From contig JBPCTQ010000324.1 of assembly GCA_051011595.1 (NCBI GenBank), positions 1-26,472 of the forward strand: a stretch of DNA of 26,472 nt, given 5' to 3'. This stretch comes from JAOUEE01 sp051011595. GTDB lineage: Bacteria > Actinomycetota > Acidimicrobiia > Acidimicrobiales > SHLQ01. The position numbers and the translations under genes were made by a program. The notes under the pieces were generated by a model, which was given only the letters and a program-made list of their open reading frames with translations, was not told the DNA's origin and ran no database searches. Below, one piece after another: positions 16,041-24,502 of this stretch. Positions within the stretch are counted from its first letter, which is position 1; each line of letters opens with the position of its first letter.

Positions 16041-17412
16041 TCCGATGGGCCGGAGCTATGGCGACGCCGTTTCGCCGGGCGTCATTACGCGCGGCGGCGG
16101 CCTCGTCGAGCAGCTGGCCGGGGTCGATCGACGGGTCGTCGGTGATGGCGACACCGATCGAAGCCGAGAGGCTGAACTGGTCGTCACCGATCTCGAACGA
16201 CGACTCGAGCTCGGTCATGATGCGGTTGGCCACCGACAGCGCACCGTCGCCGCCGCGCATGCGAGTGCACACCACGGCGAATTCGTCCGATGCCAGCTGA
16301 CCGACGTGGTCGTGGGGTCGGACCACCGTGCGGAGCCGCTCGTTCGTCGCGGTGAGAACCAGGTCGGCGGCCGTTTCGCCGTGGGCCGTGCGTACGCGCC
16401 CCAGACCTTCGATGCCGACGACCAACACCGCAGCCGTGGTGCCCTCGTCGGGGTCGGCGGAGCCGCTGGTGGCCAACTGCCGTTCGAGGTCGGCCACTGT
16501 CCCGACCAGCGTGACGTTGTCGGTCACGTCATCGAGGATCCACACACCGCCGGCACCCCGGTGTTCGGGCCGGGAGAGTCCACGGATACGGATCCAGCGG
16601 GTCTCGCCCTCGTCGGGCAAGCGCACCGTCGTGTCGACCTCACTCGACGTTGCCGCCAGGGCTTCGAGGCGGGCGATGTCGTCGGCGTCGAACACATCGA
16701 GCCAGCCCGACCCGTTGCCCATCGTGATTCCCAACAGCTGATACCAGCGGCGGTTGGCCACGGCGAACTCGCCCTGTGGGTCGAGGAAGGCAGCCGGTAC
16801 GGGCAGGTCTTCGATCTCCAGCCGAAGGGCGGTGGCTTCGTTGTCACCGAGTTCTCGGTCCGCTGGTCCGGTGGTTGCCCGCTCGGTCGCCGGGCCCAGC
16901 TCATCGTCGATCCATCCGGTCTGGGCGTCCCCGTCATCGGTCCGCAGTTCGGTCAGCCAAGGGCCGTGGACGGGGTTCTCACCGGGTGACACCTCGGCCA
17001 ACGTCAACTGCGGTTGATCGAGCGACGGCACCCACGCCACCACGATGCCGTCGACGCCGCTGCCGTCAGCACCGTTGTTGTCGGTCGTGTCGAGGAAGCT
17101 CAGTAGCGACCAGGTCGCCGATCCGGCCAGCCGGGCCACGGTGGTGGCCTGCCCCTGGTCGCCCTGGGCGCGCGCCAGTGCGGCCCGAACCCGGGCCCGG
17201 TCCGATTGGTGGAGCGGGTCGTAGAGATCGCTGGCCGCCGTCCATGGCGACGGCGACGCGGTCAGCCATTTCGGCGCTTCGAGCAGGGTGCCGGTTTCGT
17301 CGACGAGCCCGATTTGGGTCCCGGGAAGGGCGTTGAGAACCGACTGCCACCGCTGGCCCTGGTTGGCTTCTGCAGTATCGGGCTCCACGTTCACATAGGT
17401 CGGCCGACCCAC
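16033..17412 (-). CDS. PAS protein with a degenerate GGDEF domain
   Basis: A 459-residue protein with no TM segment. It has two PAS-like regions (about 20-125 and 195-305; the second is clearer, with LPVPAAFLDPQGEFAVANRRWYQLLG and RWIRIRG) and a C-terminal GGDEF fold (about 320-455). The active-site motif reads ASDEF (A374-F378) in place of GGDEF, and the metal-binding DxD is replaced by G333-I-E335. Diguanylate cyclase activity is therefore unlikely; it may bind GTP or act as a signalling scaffold. The helix and strand pattern (ATNERLRTVVRP, ASIGVAI) is otherwise kept. GTG 17412 is the assigned start; no strong ribosome-binding site is visible. It follows the solute-binding-protein gene by 43 bp and overlaps the BON-OmpA gene by 8 bp, so it probably belongs to the transporter operon. 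Confidence 0.82.
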   Translation of the reverse strand: MGRPTYVNVEPDTAEANQGQRWQSVLNALPGTQIGLVDETGTLLEAPKWLTASPSPWTAASDLYDPLHQSDRARVRAALARAQGDQGQATTVARLAGSATWSLLSFLDTTDNNGADGSGVDGIVVAWVPSLDQPQLTLAEVSPGENPVHGPWLTELRTDDGDAQTGWIDDELGPATERATTGPADRELGDNEATALRLEIEDLPVPAAFLDPQGEFAVANRRWYQLLGITMGNGSGWLDVFDADDIARLEALAATSSEVDTTVRLPDEGETRWIRIRGLSRPEHRGAGGVWILDDVTDNVTLVGTVADLERQLATSGSADPDEGTTAAVLVVGIEGLGRVRTAHGETAADLVLTATNERLRTVVRPHDHVGQLASDEFAVVCTRMRGGDGALSVANRIMTELESSFEIGDDQFSLSASIGVAITDDPSIDPGQLLDEAAAARNDARRNGVAIAPAHRSG

Positions 17413-17455
17413 CGCAGATCTTGAGCCCTAAAGGGGGTGGCGGGCCGGCCGATGT

Positions 17456-19306
17456 TCAGCGCAACGGTTCGTAGTCGGGGGAGCCTTCTTCGCCGGGCCG
17501 TTCCTCGTAGACGGCCACTGCACCCTCGGGGTCGAAGGCCAAGGTGTCTCGTTCGGGGATCTCACCGAGGATGTAGCGCGTGCCGCCTTCGACGAACTGG
17601 TACATACCCGGGCCTTCGCGATCGAGCTCGTCGAAGCCCACGAAGTCGGTGTCCCACCAGATCTCGGTGATGTCGTCGACTCCGCCGTAGTCGGGTATCT
17701 CGGGCCAGCGGCCGTCGGCGCCCCACGACAGTGATGGTGCGGTGATGGCTCGCCGGGTGGGATCGCCGGCGAACAACCCGGCCTGGTAGGTCTCGGCGGT
17801 GAGGTCGAGACCGGTTCCCTGCACCACGGCGTAGAACGTCGAGGGGAAGAAGTCCATCACCTCGATGGTTTCGTCGGCCGCCGGGGGCTCGCCGAAGAAC
17901 CACTCGTACTTCTCGCTGGCCCCGTCGATGCCGGGCACGGTGCGGGCCGCGCCATTGCTCACGCCGAAGGCGTTCTGCCACTGTTCCTGGTCGTAGGACC
18001 GGGCGTAGACGTTGGTGTCGACCAGCGCCGTGCCGGTGAGCACCCACTCGGGGAAGTAGTCCTGGGAGGTCGCCTCTCGGGTGAAGTCGCCGGGGCCCAC
18101 CGGGTCGCCGGCCAGAATGATCGAGGTGACCCCGGCATCTTTGAGGCGGCCGATGGCCGTGTTGGCCTGTTCGGCGATGGTGGCCGGATCGAGGGCGTAG
18201 TCGACCGACTCCACGATCTCGCCGCCGAACTCGCCGAACACCTCCTCGAAGTACTCGTTGTTCACCGTCGATGCCTCGCCCGAGTTGATCCACAGGCGAC
18301 CGAACACCCTTTCCTGTTCCTGGAAGGCGGGATCGCCCGCGTGGATGGCAGGCTTGCCCACCAACTGCTTGCCGATGTATTCGGCCACCAGCCGGGCCTG
18401 TTGGTCGGGGAGTTTGGTGATGATGTGGGAGTAGGGGGCGGTCTCGTCGTAGAACTCGTACTGCTGGGCCGGTCCGCAGTTGAAGCAGCTGACACCCCGA
18501 GCGGTGAGCTCTTCGGAGAAGGCGTTGGTGAGGATGGGCCCACTCCACACCATGAAGGGTTCGATCTCCTCGGCGATCTGCACCGCATCGGCCCGGGCCG
18601 ACACGTCGTCGAGGGCGGTGCCACTGGCCTCGAACACGGTGAGGTCGACCGACCGGCCGTAGGTTTCGTAGTAGGTCTCGTACAGCTCGAGCAGGCTGGT
18701 CATGGTGTCTTCGAGGTCGGCGTTGGTGTCGTCGTTGGAGATGGCGCCGGTGAGGTAGTCGAGGACCGGGTCGGTGTCCTGGGCCACGTAGTAGACGATC
18801 TTGATGGTGTCCGCGGTGACGCCCGGAGCCGTGTCGCCACCGCTGGGTCCGTCGTACACGGCGAAACAATCGGGTGCGAAGAACGTCGGGATCTTGACTC
18901 GGCCCGTCTCGGTGTCGCACCGTTCGCCGAAGTCGACGTCGAGGTTCTCCTCCTGGGCTCGCTCGAACCAGATCACCTCGTCGGGCGGTTCCGGATTCTC
19001 CATGGCACTGTCGGCCCCGCCGTCGCCGTCGGTGGTGCCGTCGGTGGTGCCGGTGGTTTCACCCCCGGAATCGTCGTCGGTCCCTCCGTCGTCGTCGGAT
19101 CCGGCCGAGTCGTCGCTCGTACCGTCGGCCGTACCACCGTCGCCGTCGTCGACGGCCGCGGTGTCGTCACCCCCGTCGCCGTCATCGTCACCGCCCCCGG
19201 TGGCGGCCAAAACGGCGATGACCACGGCGGCCACCACGGCGATGGCGATCAGCGGGAGATACCGCATCAACGGGTTGTTGGACTTTGGCTCTTCGACGTC
19301 GGCCAC
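17456..19306 (-). CDS. ABC transporter solute-binding protein, TM-anchored, with acidic linker
   Basis: A 616-residue binding protein of the branched-chain amino acid type (Peripla_BP_6 fold), against about 370-430 for usual members. The cytoplasmic start MADVEEPKSNNPLMR is followed by one TM helix (about 17-36) and a linker (about 37-105) made almost only of Asp, Gly, Thr, Ser and Glu. The binding domain starts near APGVTADTIKIVYYVAQDTD and includes EPFMVWSGPILTNAF, PYSHIITKLPDQQA and DAGVTSIILAGDPVGPG. There is no lipobox Cys, so the anchor is the uncleaved helix. RCDTETGR with APDCF, and GVSCFNCGP, may form disulfides. GTG 19306 has GGGGGA six bases before it. It follows the MFS-ABC fusion gene by 27 bp and should supply that system with substrate. 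The ligand is unknown; the size of the domain suggests it may not be a simple amino acid. Confidence 0.87.
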   Translation of the reverse strand: MADVEEPKSNNPLMRYLPLIAIAVVAAVVIAVLAATGGGDDDGDGGDDTAAVDDGDGGTADGTSDDSAGSDDDGGTDDDSGGETTGTTDGTTDGDGGADSAMENPEPPDEVIWFERAQEENLDVDFGERCDTETGRVKIPTFFAPDCFAVYDGPSGGDTAPGVTADTIKIVYYVAQDTDPVLDYLTGAISNDDTNADLEDTMTSLLELYETYYETYGRSVDLTVFEASGTALDDVSARADAVQIAEEIEPFMVWSGPILTNAFSEELTARGVSCFNCGPAQQYEFYDETAPYSHIITKLPDQQARLVAEYIGKQLVGKPAIHAGDPAFQEQERVFGRLWINSGEASTVNNEYFEEVFGEFGGEIVESVDYALDPATIAEQANTAIGRLKDAGVTSIILAGDPVGPGDFTREATSQDYFPEWVLTGTALVDTNVYARSYDQEQWQNAFGVSNGAARTVPGIDGASEKYEWFFGEPPAADETIEVMDFFPSTFYAVVQGTGLDLTAETYQAGLFAGDPTRRAITAPSLSWGADGRWPEIPDYGGVDDITEIWWDTDFVGFDELDREGPGMYQFVEGGTRYILGEIPERDTLAFDPEGAVAVYEERPGEEGSPDYEPLR

Positions 19307-19333
19307 GGATTCCCCCTGTGGAGTTGTGAATGG

Positions 19334-22297
19334 TCAGGTCGAACGTTCCCCCGAACGTTCGATCACGCGTTGATCGGTACCGAGGTAGGACGCTACGACG
19401 TTGGCATCGGCCAGCACCATCTCGGGGTCACCCTCGACGAGCACCGCACCCTGGTCGAGGGCGATGAGTCGTTCGGCGACAGAGCGCAGCAGAGGCATGT
19501 CGTGCTCGATCACGACGAGCGAGCAGTCGAGCTGGTCGCGGAGTCGGTGTAGGACCGGTCCCAGAGCTTCGGTCTCGCGCTGAGCGATGCCCGACGACGG
19601 CTCGTCGAGCAGCACCACCGACGGGCGGTGAGCCACCACACAGGCCAGGTCGACGATCCGTCGGGAGCCGGTCGAGAGCTCACGAACCTGTTTGTGACGG
19701 AACTCCTCCAGGCTGAACAGCTCGATCAGCTCGTCGACCCGGGCGCTGACCTTGGCTTCGCTGTGGCTGGCGGCGGGGAGCCACAACGCGGCGGCAATGG
19801 GATCGCGAACGTCGATCCACCGTTCGAGCGCCACCGAGATCGACTCCTCGACGGTGAGCGCCGGGAACAGCCGCGCGTCCTGGAACGAGCGGCCCAGTCC
19901 GCTCCAGGCTCGGTGGTTGGGGCCCTTGGAAGTGAGGTCGACGCCGTTGAGATGCACGGTGCCGTCCTCACTCGGCACGAACCCCGAGATCAGGTCGAAC
20001 AGTGTGGTCTTGCCGGCCCCGTTCGGGCCGATCATGCCCAGGATCTCGCCGGGTCGGACCGAGAACGAGACGTTGTCGACGGCCGTGAGCCCCCCGAAGC
20101 TGCGGGAGAGGTGGGCAACCTCGAGGGCGGGGGTGGCGTCGGGGTCGTGGTGGCCGTTGGCGACCACGCGGGCCGCCGGTGGAGCGTCTGTGCCGACCTC
20201 GCCGTCCGGTTGGTCGGTGTGTGAGCCGGCCCCTTCCAGGAAGACCGATCGGAGGACGTCGGGTCGATTGAGCAGTTCGTCGGTCGGACCCTCGAAGCGG
20301 ATCTCGCCCTTCTCCATGAAGTAGGCCCGCTCGGCCAGGGTGAGCGCCACGTTGACCGACTGCTCGACGAGGATGACCGTCACCCCCGACTCGGCGAACT
20401 CCCTCACCATGTCGAGCAGATCTTCGACCACCACAGGGGCCAGCCCGAGCGAGAGCTCGTCGATCATCAGCAGCCGGGGCCGGGTGAGGTACGCCATCCC
20501 GAGCGCCAACATCTGCTGCTGCCCGCCGGACAGGGCCCCGGCGGGACTGTCGAGTCGATCGCCGAGTGCCGGGAATCGGGCCAGAACGCTCTGCACGTCG
20601 TCGGCCAGCCCGGCCTTGTCGCTGCGCCGCAACCAGCCCGCGGCATCGAGGTTCTCGCTCACGCTGAGATCGGGGAAGACCCCTTGGCCGCCGGGAATCT
20701 GCACGATCCCGTGGCCGGCGATCTCGTTTGGTGGCGCATGGGAGATGTCGCGGCCGTCGAAGATCACCGCCCCGCGGTCGGCTTCGACCACACCACCGAT
20801 GGCCTTCAACAGTGTCGACTTGCCCGCCCCGTTGGTGCCGAGCAGGGCGACGATCTCGCCCTCGTCGATCTCGAAGTCGACCCCGAACAACACCTGCACC
20901 GGGCCGTATGAGACGTCGAGGTCCTTGCACAACAACAGCTTGGCCCGACCCTCGTTGCGGGCCCGCGCCACCTCGGCCCGGGCGGCGGCGGTCTTCCAGA
21001 CCTGCTCGATGTCGCTCTTCACCAGGTTGCCGGCCGAGGCCAGGACCAACCCGCCGGCGAGGAACACCGGGGTCATCAACAACATGCCGGCCCGGATGCC
21101 CCAGTTGTCGGCGATCCAACCGATGAACGGCAACAGGACCAACCCGGGCAGGATCCACAGTGATCCCATCGAGAACCCCATGGCCCGCGCCCGGGGTGGG
21201 ATCACCATCGACAGCGAAGCCAGCACCCCGGGGCCGACGATGGCCAGCGAGATGGAGATCCCGATGTTGGCGGCCACGGCCACCCCGATGTTGGGAGCCA
21301 GCGCGAACACCATCGCCAGCGCCGACGCCACCGCCGACGAGACGGCCAGGAACTTGAGAACGAGGCCAGGATCCTTCACGAACAACTTGGTGGCCACGCT
21401 GGCGCCGATGATGAGCCCGAGGAGTTGGGCCGGTTCGGTGGCCGCGGCGGCGATGCCACGACCTCGTTCGTCGAGCCCGAACTGATCCTCGTAGAGCAGG
21501 GCGGCCAGCGACACGAAGCCGGTGAGCGATGCGGCCAGGAAGGGAAGGGCCACGAAGATGCGGCGCAGGGTGGCGATCTTCCAACACATACGCCACGCCT
21601 CGGCGTACGACGGTGGCTGTTCCTCGGTCTGCGCGGTGGCCTCGTCGGCTCCCATGGCCCGCCGTTCCTGCACCCCTCGTTTGGGTTCGGGCAAACGGAA
21701 GGCCATGGCGGCCAGGATCAGCGACGGGAAGGCGAAGAGGAAGAACGGCAGTCGCCAACCCCAGTTGAAGGCCAGGAACCCGGCCAGGAGCGGCCCGACG
21801 GCGGCCCCGAGGGCGTTGGCCGATCGATGGAACGAGTAGATGGCGGGTCGACGTTCGGGGGCGAACCAGTCAGCCAGCAGGCTGTTGTGAGTGGGGTCGA
21901 TGACGGCCTTGCCGATGGCCGACCCCGACCGCGCGATGCCGAGGAAGACGACGGTGGTGGCCAAACCGGTGCTGAACGACATCACCGCCCACAACACGGC
22001 GCCGGCCGATGCCAGCTTCACCCGGCTGTAGCGATCAGCCAGGCCGGCGATCGGGACCTGCAGCGCCAGGGCCGCGCCGATCACCAGCGCGATGAGCGTG
22101 AGCATGCCCTGGAAGCCCAGCCCGAACTCGTCGCGGATCTCGGGGAGGAGGATGCCGAAGGCAGTGCGGTCCAGTTCGTCGACAGCGTTGAGACCGAACA
22201 GGATCAGCAGGGCGTTGAGGGGCCCATCTCCGGCCAGCACCCGCAGGCTCTGTACGGGGTGAGCCACGATGTGGAGCGTGTTGCGGACCCGGCTCAC
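19334..22297 (-). CDS. MFS transporter fused to LivF-like and LivG-like ABC ATPases
   Basis: A 987-residue three-part fusion. Residues 1 to about 430 are a complete major facilitator domain with 12 predicted TM helices and motif A (GLADRYSRVKLASAG). Residues about 454-690 are a LivF-like ATPase: Walker A with K493, signature LSGGQQ (589-594), Walker B D613-E614, and Q646 where other ABC proteins have the H-loop His, as is usual for LivF. A hydrophilic linker (about 690-735) leads to a LivG-like ATPase (to about 975): Walker A with K763, signature LSTGS (874-878), D898-E899 and H932. Both ATPases look competent. The GTG start overlaps the LivHM stop (GTGA), so the two products are coupled and probably form one complex. 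I see no break or frameshift, and the linker codons resemble the rest. Confidence 0.9.
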   Translation of the reverse strand: MSRVRNTLHIVAHPVQSLRVLAGDGPLNALLILFGLNAVDELDRTAFGILLPEIRDEFGLGFQGMLTLIALVIGAALALQVPIAGLADRYSRVKLASAGAVLWAVMSFSTGLATTVVFLGIARSGSAIGKAVIDPTHNSLLADWFAPERRPAIYSFHRSANALGAAVGPLLAGFLAFNWGWRLPFFLFAFPSLILAAMAFRLPEPKRGVQERRAMGADEATAQTEEQPPSYAEAWRMCWKIATLRRIFVALPFLAASLTGFVSLAALLYEDQFGLDERGRGIAAAATEPAQLLGLIIGASVATKLFVKDPGLVLKFLAVSSAVASALAMVFALAPNIGVAVAANIGISISLAIVGPGVLASLSMVIPPRARAMGFSMGSLWILPGLVLLPFIGWIADNWGIRAGMLLMTPVFLAGGLVLASAGNLVKSDIEQVWKTAAARAEVARARNEGRAKLLLCKDLDVSYGPVQVLFGVDFEIDEGEIVALLGTNGAGKSTLLKAIGGVVEADRGAVIFDGRDISHAPPNEIAGHGIVQIPGGQGVFPDLSVSENLDAAGWLRRSDKAGLADDVQSVLARFPALGDRLDSPAGALSGGQQQMLALGMAYLTRPRLLMIDELSLGLAPVVVEDLLDMVREFAESGVTVILVEQSVNVALTLAERAYFMEKGEIRFEGPTDELLNRPDVLRSVFLEGAGSHTDQPDGEVGTDAPPAARVVANGHHDPDATPALEVAHLSRSFGGLTAVDNVSFSVRPGEILGMIGPNGAGKTTLFDLISGFVPSEDGTVHLNGVDLTSKGPNHRAWSGLGRSFQDARLFPALTVEESISVALERWIDVRDPIAAALWLPAASHSEAKVSARVDELIELFSLEEFRHKQVRELSTGSRRIVDLACVVAHRPSVVLLDEPSSGIAQRETEALGPVLHRLRDQLDCSLVVIEHDMPLLRSVAERLIALDQGAVLVEGDPEMVLADANVVASYLGTDQRVIERSGERST

Positions 22298-24384
22298 GGC
22301 GCGGTCTCCAGCTCTTCCATGTGATGCTCGGCGTCGGCGACGGCGTGGTCACTGTCGGGTTGCTCGAGCACCTCGCCGTCGTCGTGGTGGCGGCGTTCCC
22401 AGATCTTGGTGAGTGTCATCTGCCGCAGCCGGTAGAGCAGTCCGGCCACACCATCGGGGGCGATCAGCAACACGATGAGCCCACCGATACCGGTGGCGAA
22501 GATCCGCCACCGGCCCTCCAACCACCAGAAGGTGCCGAAGAACCACAACGAGCCCAGGAAGGCCCCGAATACCGATCCGAGGCCGCCGATGACCGCGGCG
22601 ATGAAGAAGCCGATACCCGAACCGCCGCCGTAGAACGCCACGTCGTAGGACTGTTGGTGGTGTACGAACAGCCCACCGGCGAGCGCGGCGAAGAACCCGG
22701 AGATGGCGAAGGCCGACAGCTTCGCCCTGACGACCGAGACACCGAACGCCGCTGCCGCGGCTTCGTTCTCGCGTAGCGCCACCAGCACCCGGCCGGTGCG
22801 ACTGTGGCGGATGCCCTGCATGGCCAGCACACACAACACAGTGGCGATGAGGGCCAGGTAGTAGAAGCGAGTCGGCGTGTCGTAGTCGAACCGGCCCAGC
22901 AGCGGGAGCCGCGGGATACGTTCGTCGGGGACCCAGTCGAAGAAGGCGGGGTTCAAGAGCCATCCGGTGGCGGCCAGGGCCAGGGCGAGGGTGACCACCG
23001 CCAGGTACATTCCGCGCAGACGCAGCGCGGGCAGACCGGCGACGGCAGCCACCGCGGCACCGATGATCCCGGCGGCCAGGCAGGCCACGATCAGGTCGGC
23101 GTTGTAGGTGAGGTTGAGCCATCCCCCCACGGCTGCGCCGCAGGCGAACAACGCGGCTTGGCCCAGGCTGACCTGGCCGGCCCAGCCCGTGAGCACGACC
23201 AGTGAGAACAACACGATGGCCATGATGAACAGGGCACTGAAACGCAGCGAGTTGTTGGGCCCGACCATGTGGGGGGCGAGCAGGATGACGATGCCGACCA
23301 CGGTCCACAACGACCAGCGCAGGATCTGCTGCGCGGGGAGGGCGAGCAGAGCGGCGCTGAGTGGCCGGATGTCGCCCACCGCCTGCCAGCCACCGGAGTT
23401 GTCGTCGTCGGTGCGGAACGAATCGGAGCGTCGGAAGACCAGGGCGGCGATGATCGCCAGCGCGGTGATGGCGGCCATCTGGGCCGGCGCTTCAGACGAC
23501 GACGAGTTCCAGAAGACACCCTGTTGCACGATGCCGATGCCGATGGCCGCCGCCAGGATGGCCCGGAGATCGACCATCCGCCCGAGCACCAGCGCGGCCA
23601 GCGCCCGTAACAACAACAGCAGGCCGGTGTCACCGCCGGTGGGCAGGCCGGCGATGCCGGTGCGCAGCATGATGGCCAGGAAGGCCAGCAGTGATGCGAT
23701 GCCCCACACCACCGACTGCAGCCCCTTGACCGGGACCCCGAGCATGTTGGCCCGTTCGGGACGGGCGGCGGCGGCGCGTATGGCGATACCGATGTTGGTG
23801 TACCGCAGGAGGGCACCCACGGCGAGCAGCGATGCCGGTCCGACGAGCAGCACCAGCAGGTCGTTGCCGTCGAACACCGTCGTGCCGATGGTGAAGCTGA
23901 CATCGATGGGACTCTCGACTCGTTGGGCCTGGACCCGGGTGTCCCACCAACGAGGGACGAGCAGCCCGAGGAACGTCAACAGTTGACCGAGGCCCAGGGT
24001 GGCCACCGTCACGATCAGCCGCGGCGACTTGAAGAACCGGCGGATGATGAGGAACTCGCACACCACACCGAGGGCGATCGAACCGATCACACCGAGCAGC
24101 ACGGCGGGCAACCAGGGCCAGCCGCTCTCGACGATGAGCAGGGTCGCCACGACCGCGGGCAACACACCGAGTTGGGCCTGGGCGAAGTTGAGGACCCGGT
24201 TGGCCCGGTAGATGAGATACATCCCCACCGAGACCAGCGCGGTGATGATGCCGAGGATCACCCCGTTGACCAGGGCGCCGACGGGCATGGGGAACAGCAC
24301 CTGTTGCACCAGCACGAGCCCGACGGCGGGCCCCAGCCACTGGGCGGTGTCCACCACCGCACCACCGACGTCGCGGTTGGCCAC
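22294..24384 (-). CDS. LivH-LivM fused ABC permease (branched-chain amino acid type)
   Basis: A 696-residue permease joining both membrane subunits of a HAAT-family importer. The LivH half (about 35-325) shows LVSVGMYLIYRANRVLNFAQAQLG (near 50-73) and IAIRAAAARPERANMLGVPV, the loop that contacts an ATPase. A short polar linker (about 328-350) leads to the LivM half (about 365-655), with LTGWAGQVSLGQAALFACG, LRLRGMYLAVVTLALA and RENEAAAAAFGVSVVRAKLSAF. A cytoplasmic tail rich in His, Asp and Glu ends the protein. The start is GTG 24384, with a GGGGG ribosome-binding site five bases before it. It is the first gene of the transporter run, with its own promoter region in the 118 bp upstream. The solute is not known. 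Confidence 0.9.
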   Translation of the reverse strand: MANRDVGGAVVDTAQWLGPAVGLVLVQQVLFPMPVGALVNGVILGIITALVSVGMYLIYRANRVLNFAQAQLGVLPAVVATLLIVESGWPWLPAVLLGVIGSIALGVVCEFLIIRRFFKSPRLIVTVATLGLGQLLTFLGLLVPRWWDTRVQAQRVESPIDVSFTIGTTVFDGNDLLVLLVGPASLLAVGALLRYTNIGIAIRAAAARPERANMLGVPVKGLQSVVWGIASLLAFLAIMLRTGIAGLPTGGDTGLLLLLRALAALVLGRMVDLRAILAAAIGIGIVQQGVFWNSSSSEAPAQMAAITALAIIAALVFRRSDSFRTDDDNSGGWQAVGDIRPLSAALLALPAQQILRWSLWTVVGIVILLAPHMVGPNNSLRFSALFIMAIVLFSLVVLTGWAGQVSLGQAALFACGAAVGGWLNLTYNADLIVACLAAGIIGAAVAAVAGLPALRLRGMYLAVVTLALALAATGWLLNPAFFDWVPDERIPRLPLLGRFDYDTPTRFYYLALIATVLCVLAMQGIRHSRTGRVLVALRENEAAAAAFGVSVVRAKLSAFAISGFFAALAGGLFVHHQQSYDVAFYGGGSGIGFFIAAVIGGLGSVFGAFLGSLWFFGTFWWLEGRWRIFATGIGGLIVLLIAPDGVAGLLYRLRQMTLTKIWERRHHDDGEVLEQPDSDHAVADAEHHMEELETAP

Positions 24385-24422
24385 TAATCCCCCAATTTTT
24401 TCCCCAGAGCGGTGCGAATCGC

Positions 24423-24463
24423 ATGGTAGCAGTCCGCGCCGAAGTGTTTACTCGACCGTTAAC
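24423..24463 (-). promoter_or_regulatory. Predicted promoter and operator of the transporter operon
   Basis: On the minus strand TACCAT (24428-24423) fits the -10 consensus, giving a transcription start near 24416 and a leader of about 30 bases. At the -35 position, 17 bases upstream, is GTAAAC (24451-24446), a weak match. This hexamer is one arm of an imperfect inverted repeat, GTTTAC-6 bases-GTTAAC (24446-24463), which could be a repressor site. Confidence 0.4.
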
Positions 24464-24469
24464 ACCCGC

Positions 24470-24492
24470 GCACGACGGGTGCCCGGTCGTGC
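24470..24492 (-). terminator. Probable hairpin terminator of the ABM monooxygenase gene
   Basis: GCACGAC (24470-24476) and GTCGTGC (24486-24492) form a perfect 7-bp stem beginning 10 bases after the monooxygenase stop on the minus strand; the 9-base loop can pair further (GGG/CCC). There is no U tract. It separates this gene from the transporter promoter. Confidence 0.45.
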
Positions 24493-24502
24493 CCGCCTGG
24501 AA

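Noticed and set aside
19000..19200. Tandem DNA repeat (GTC/GTCGTC-rich)
   Set aside because: The periodicity is irregular and follows from Asp, Thr and Gly codons of the acidic linker; it is described with that protein rather than as a repeat element.
19968..21758. A 596-codon minus-strand frame inside the MFS-ABC fusion gene
   Set aside because: It is in another frame of the same strand; only the fusion frame shows Walker, signature and TM features.
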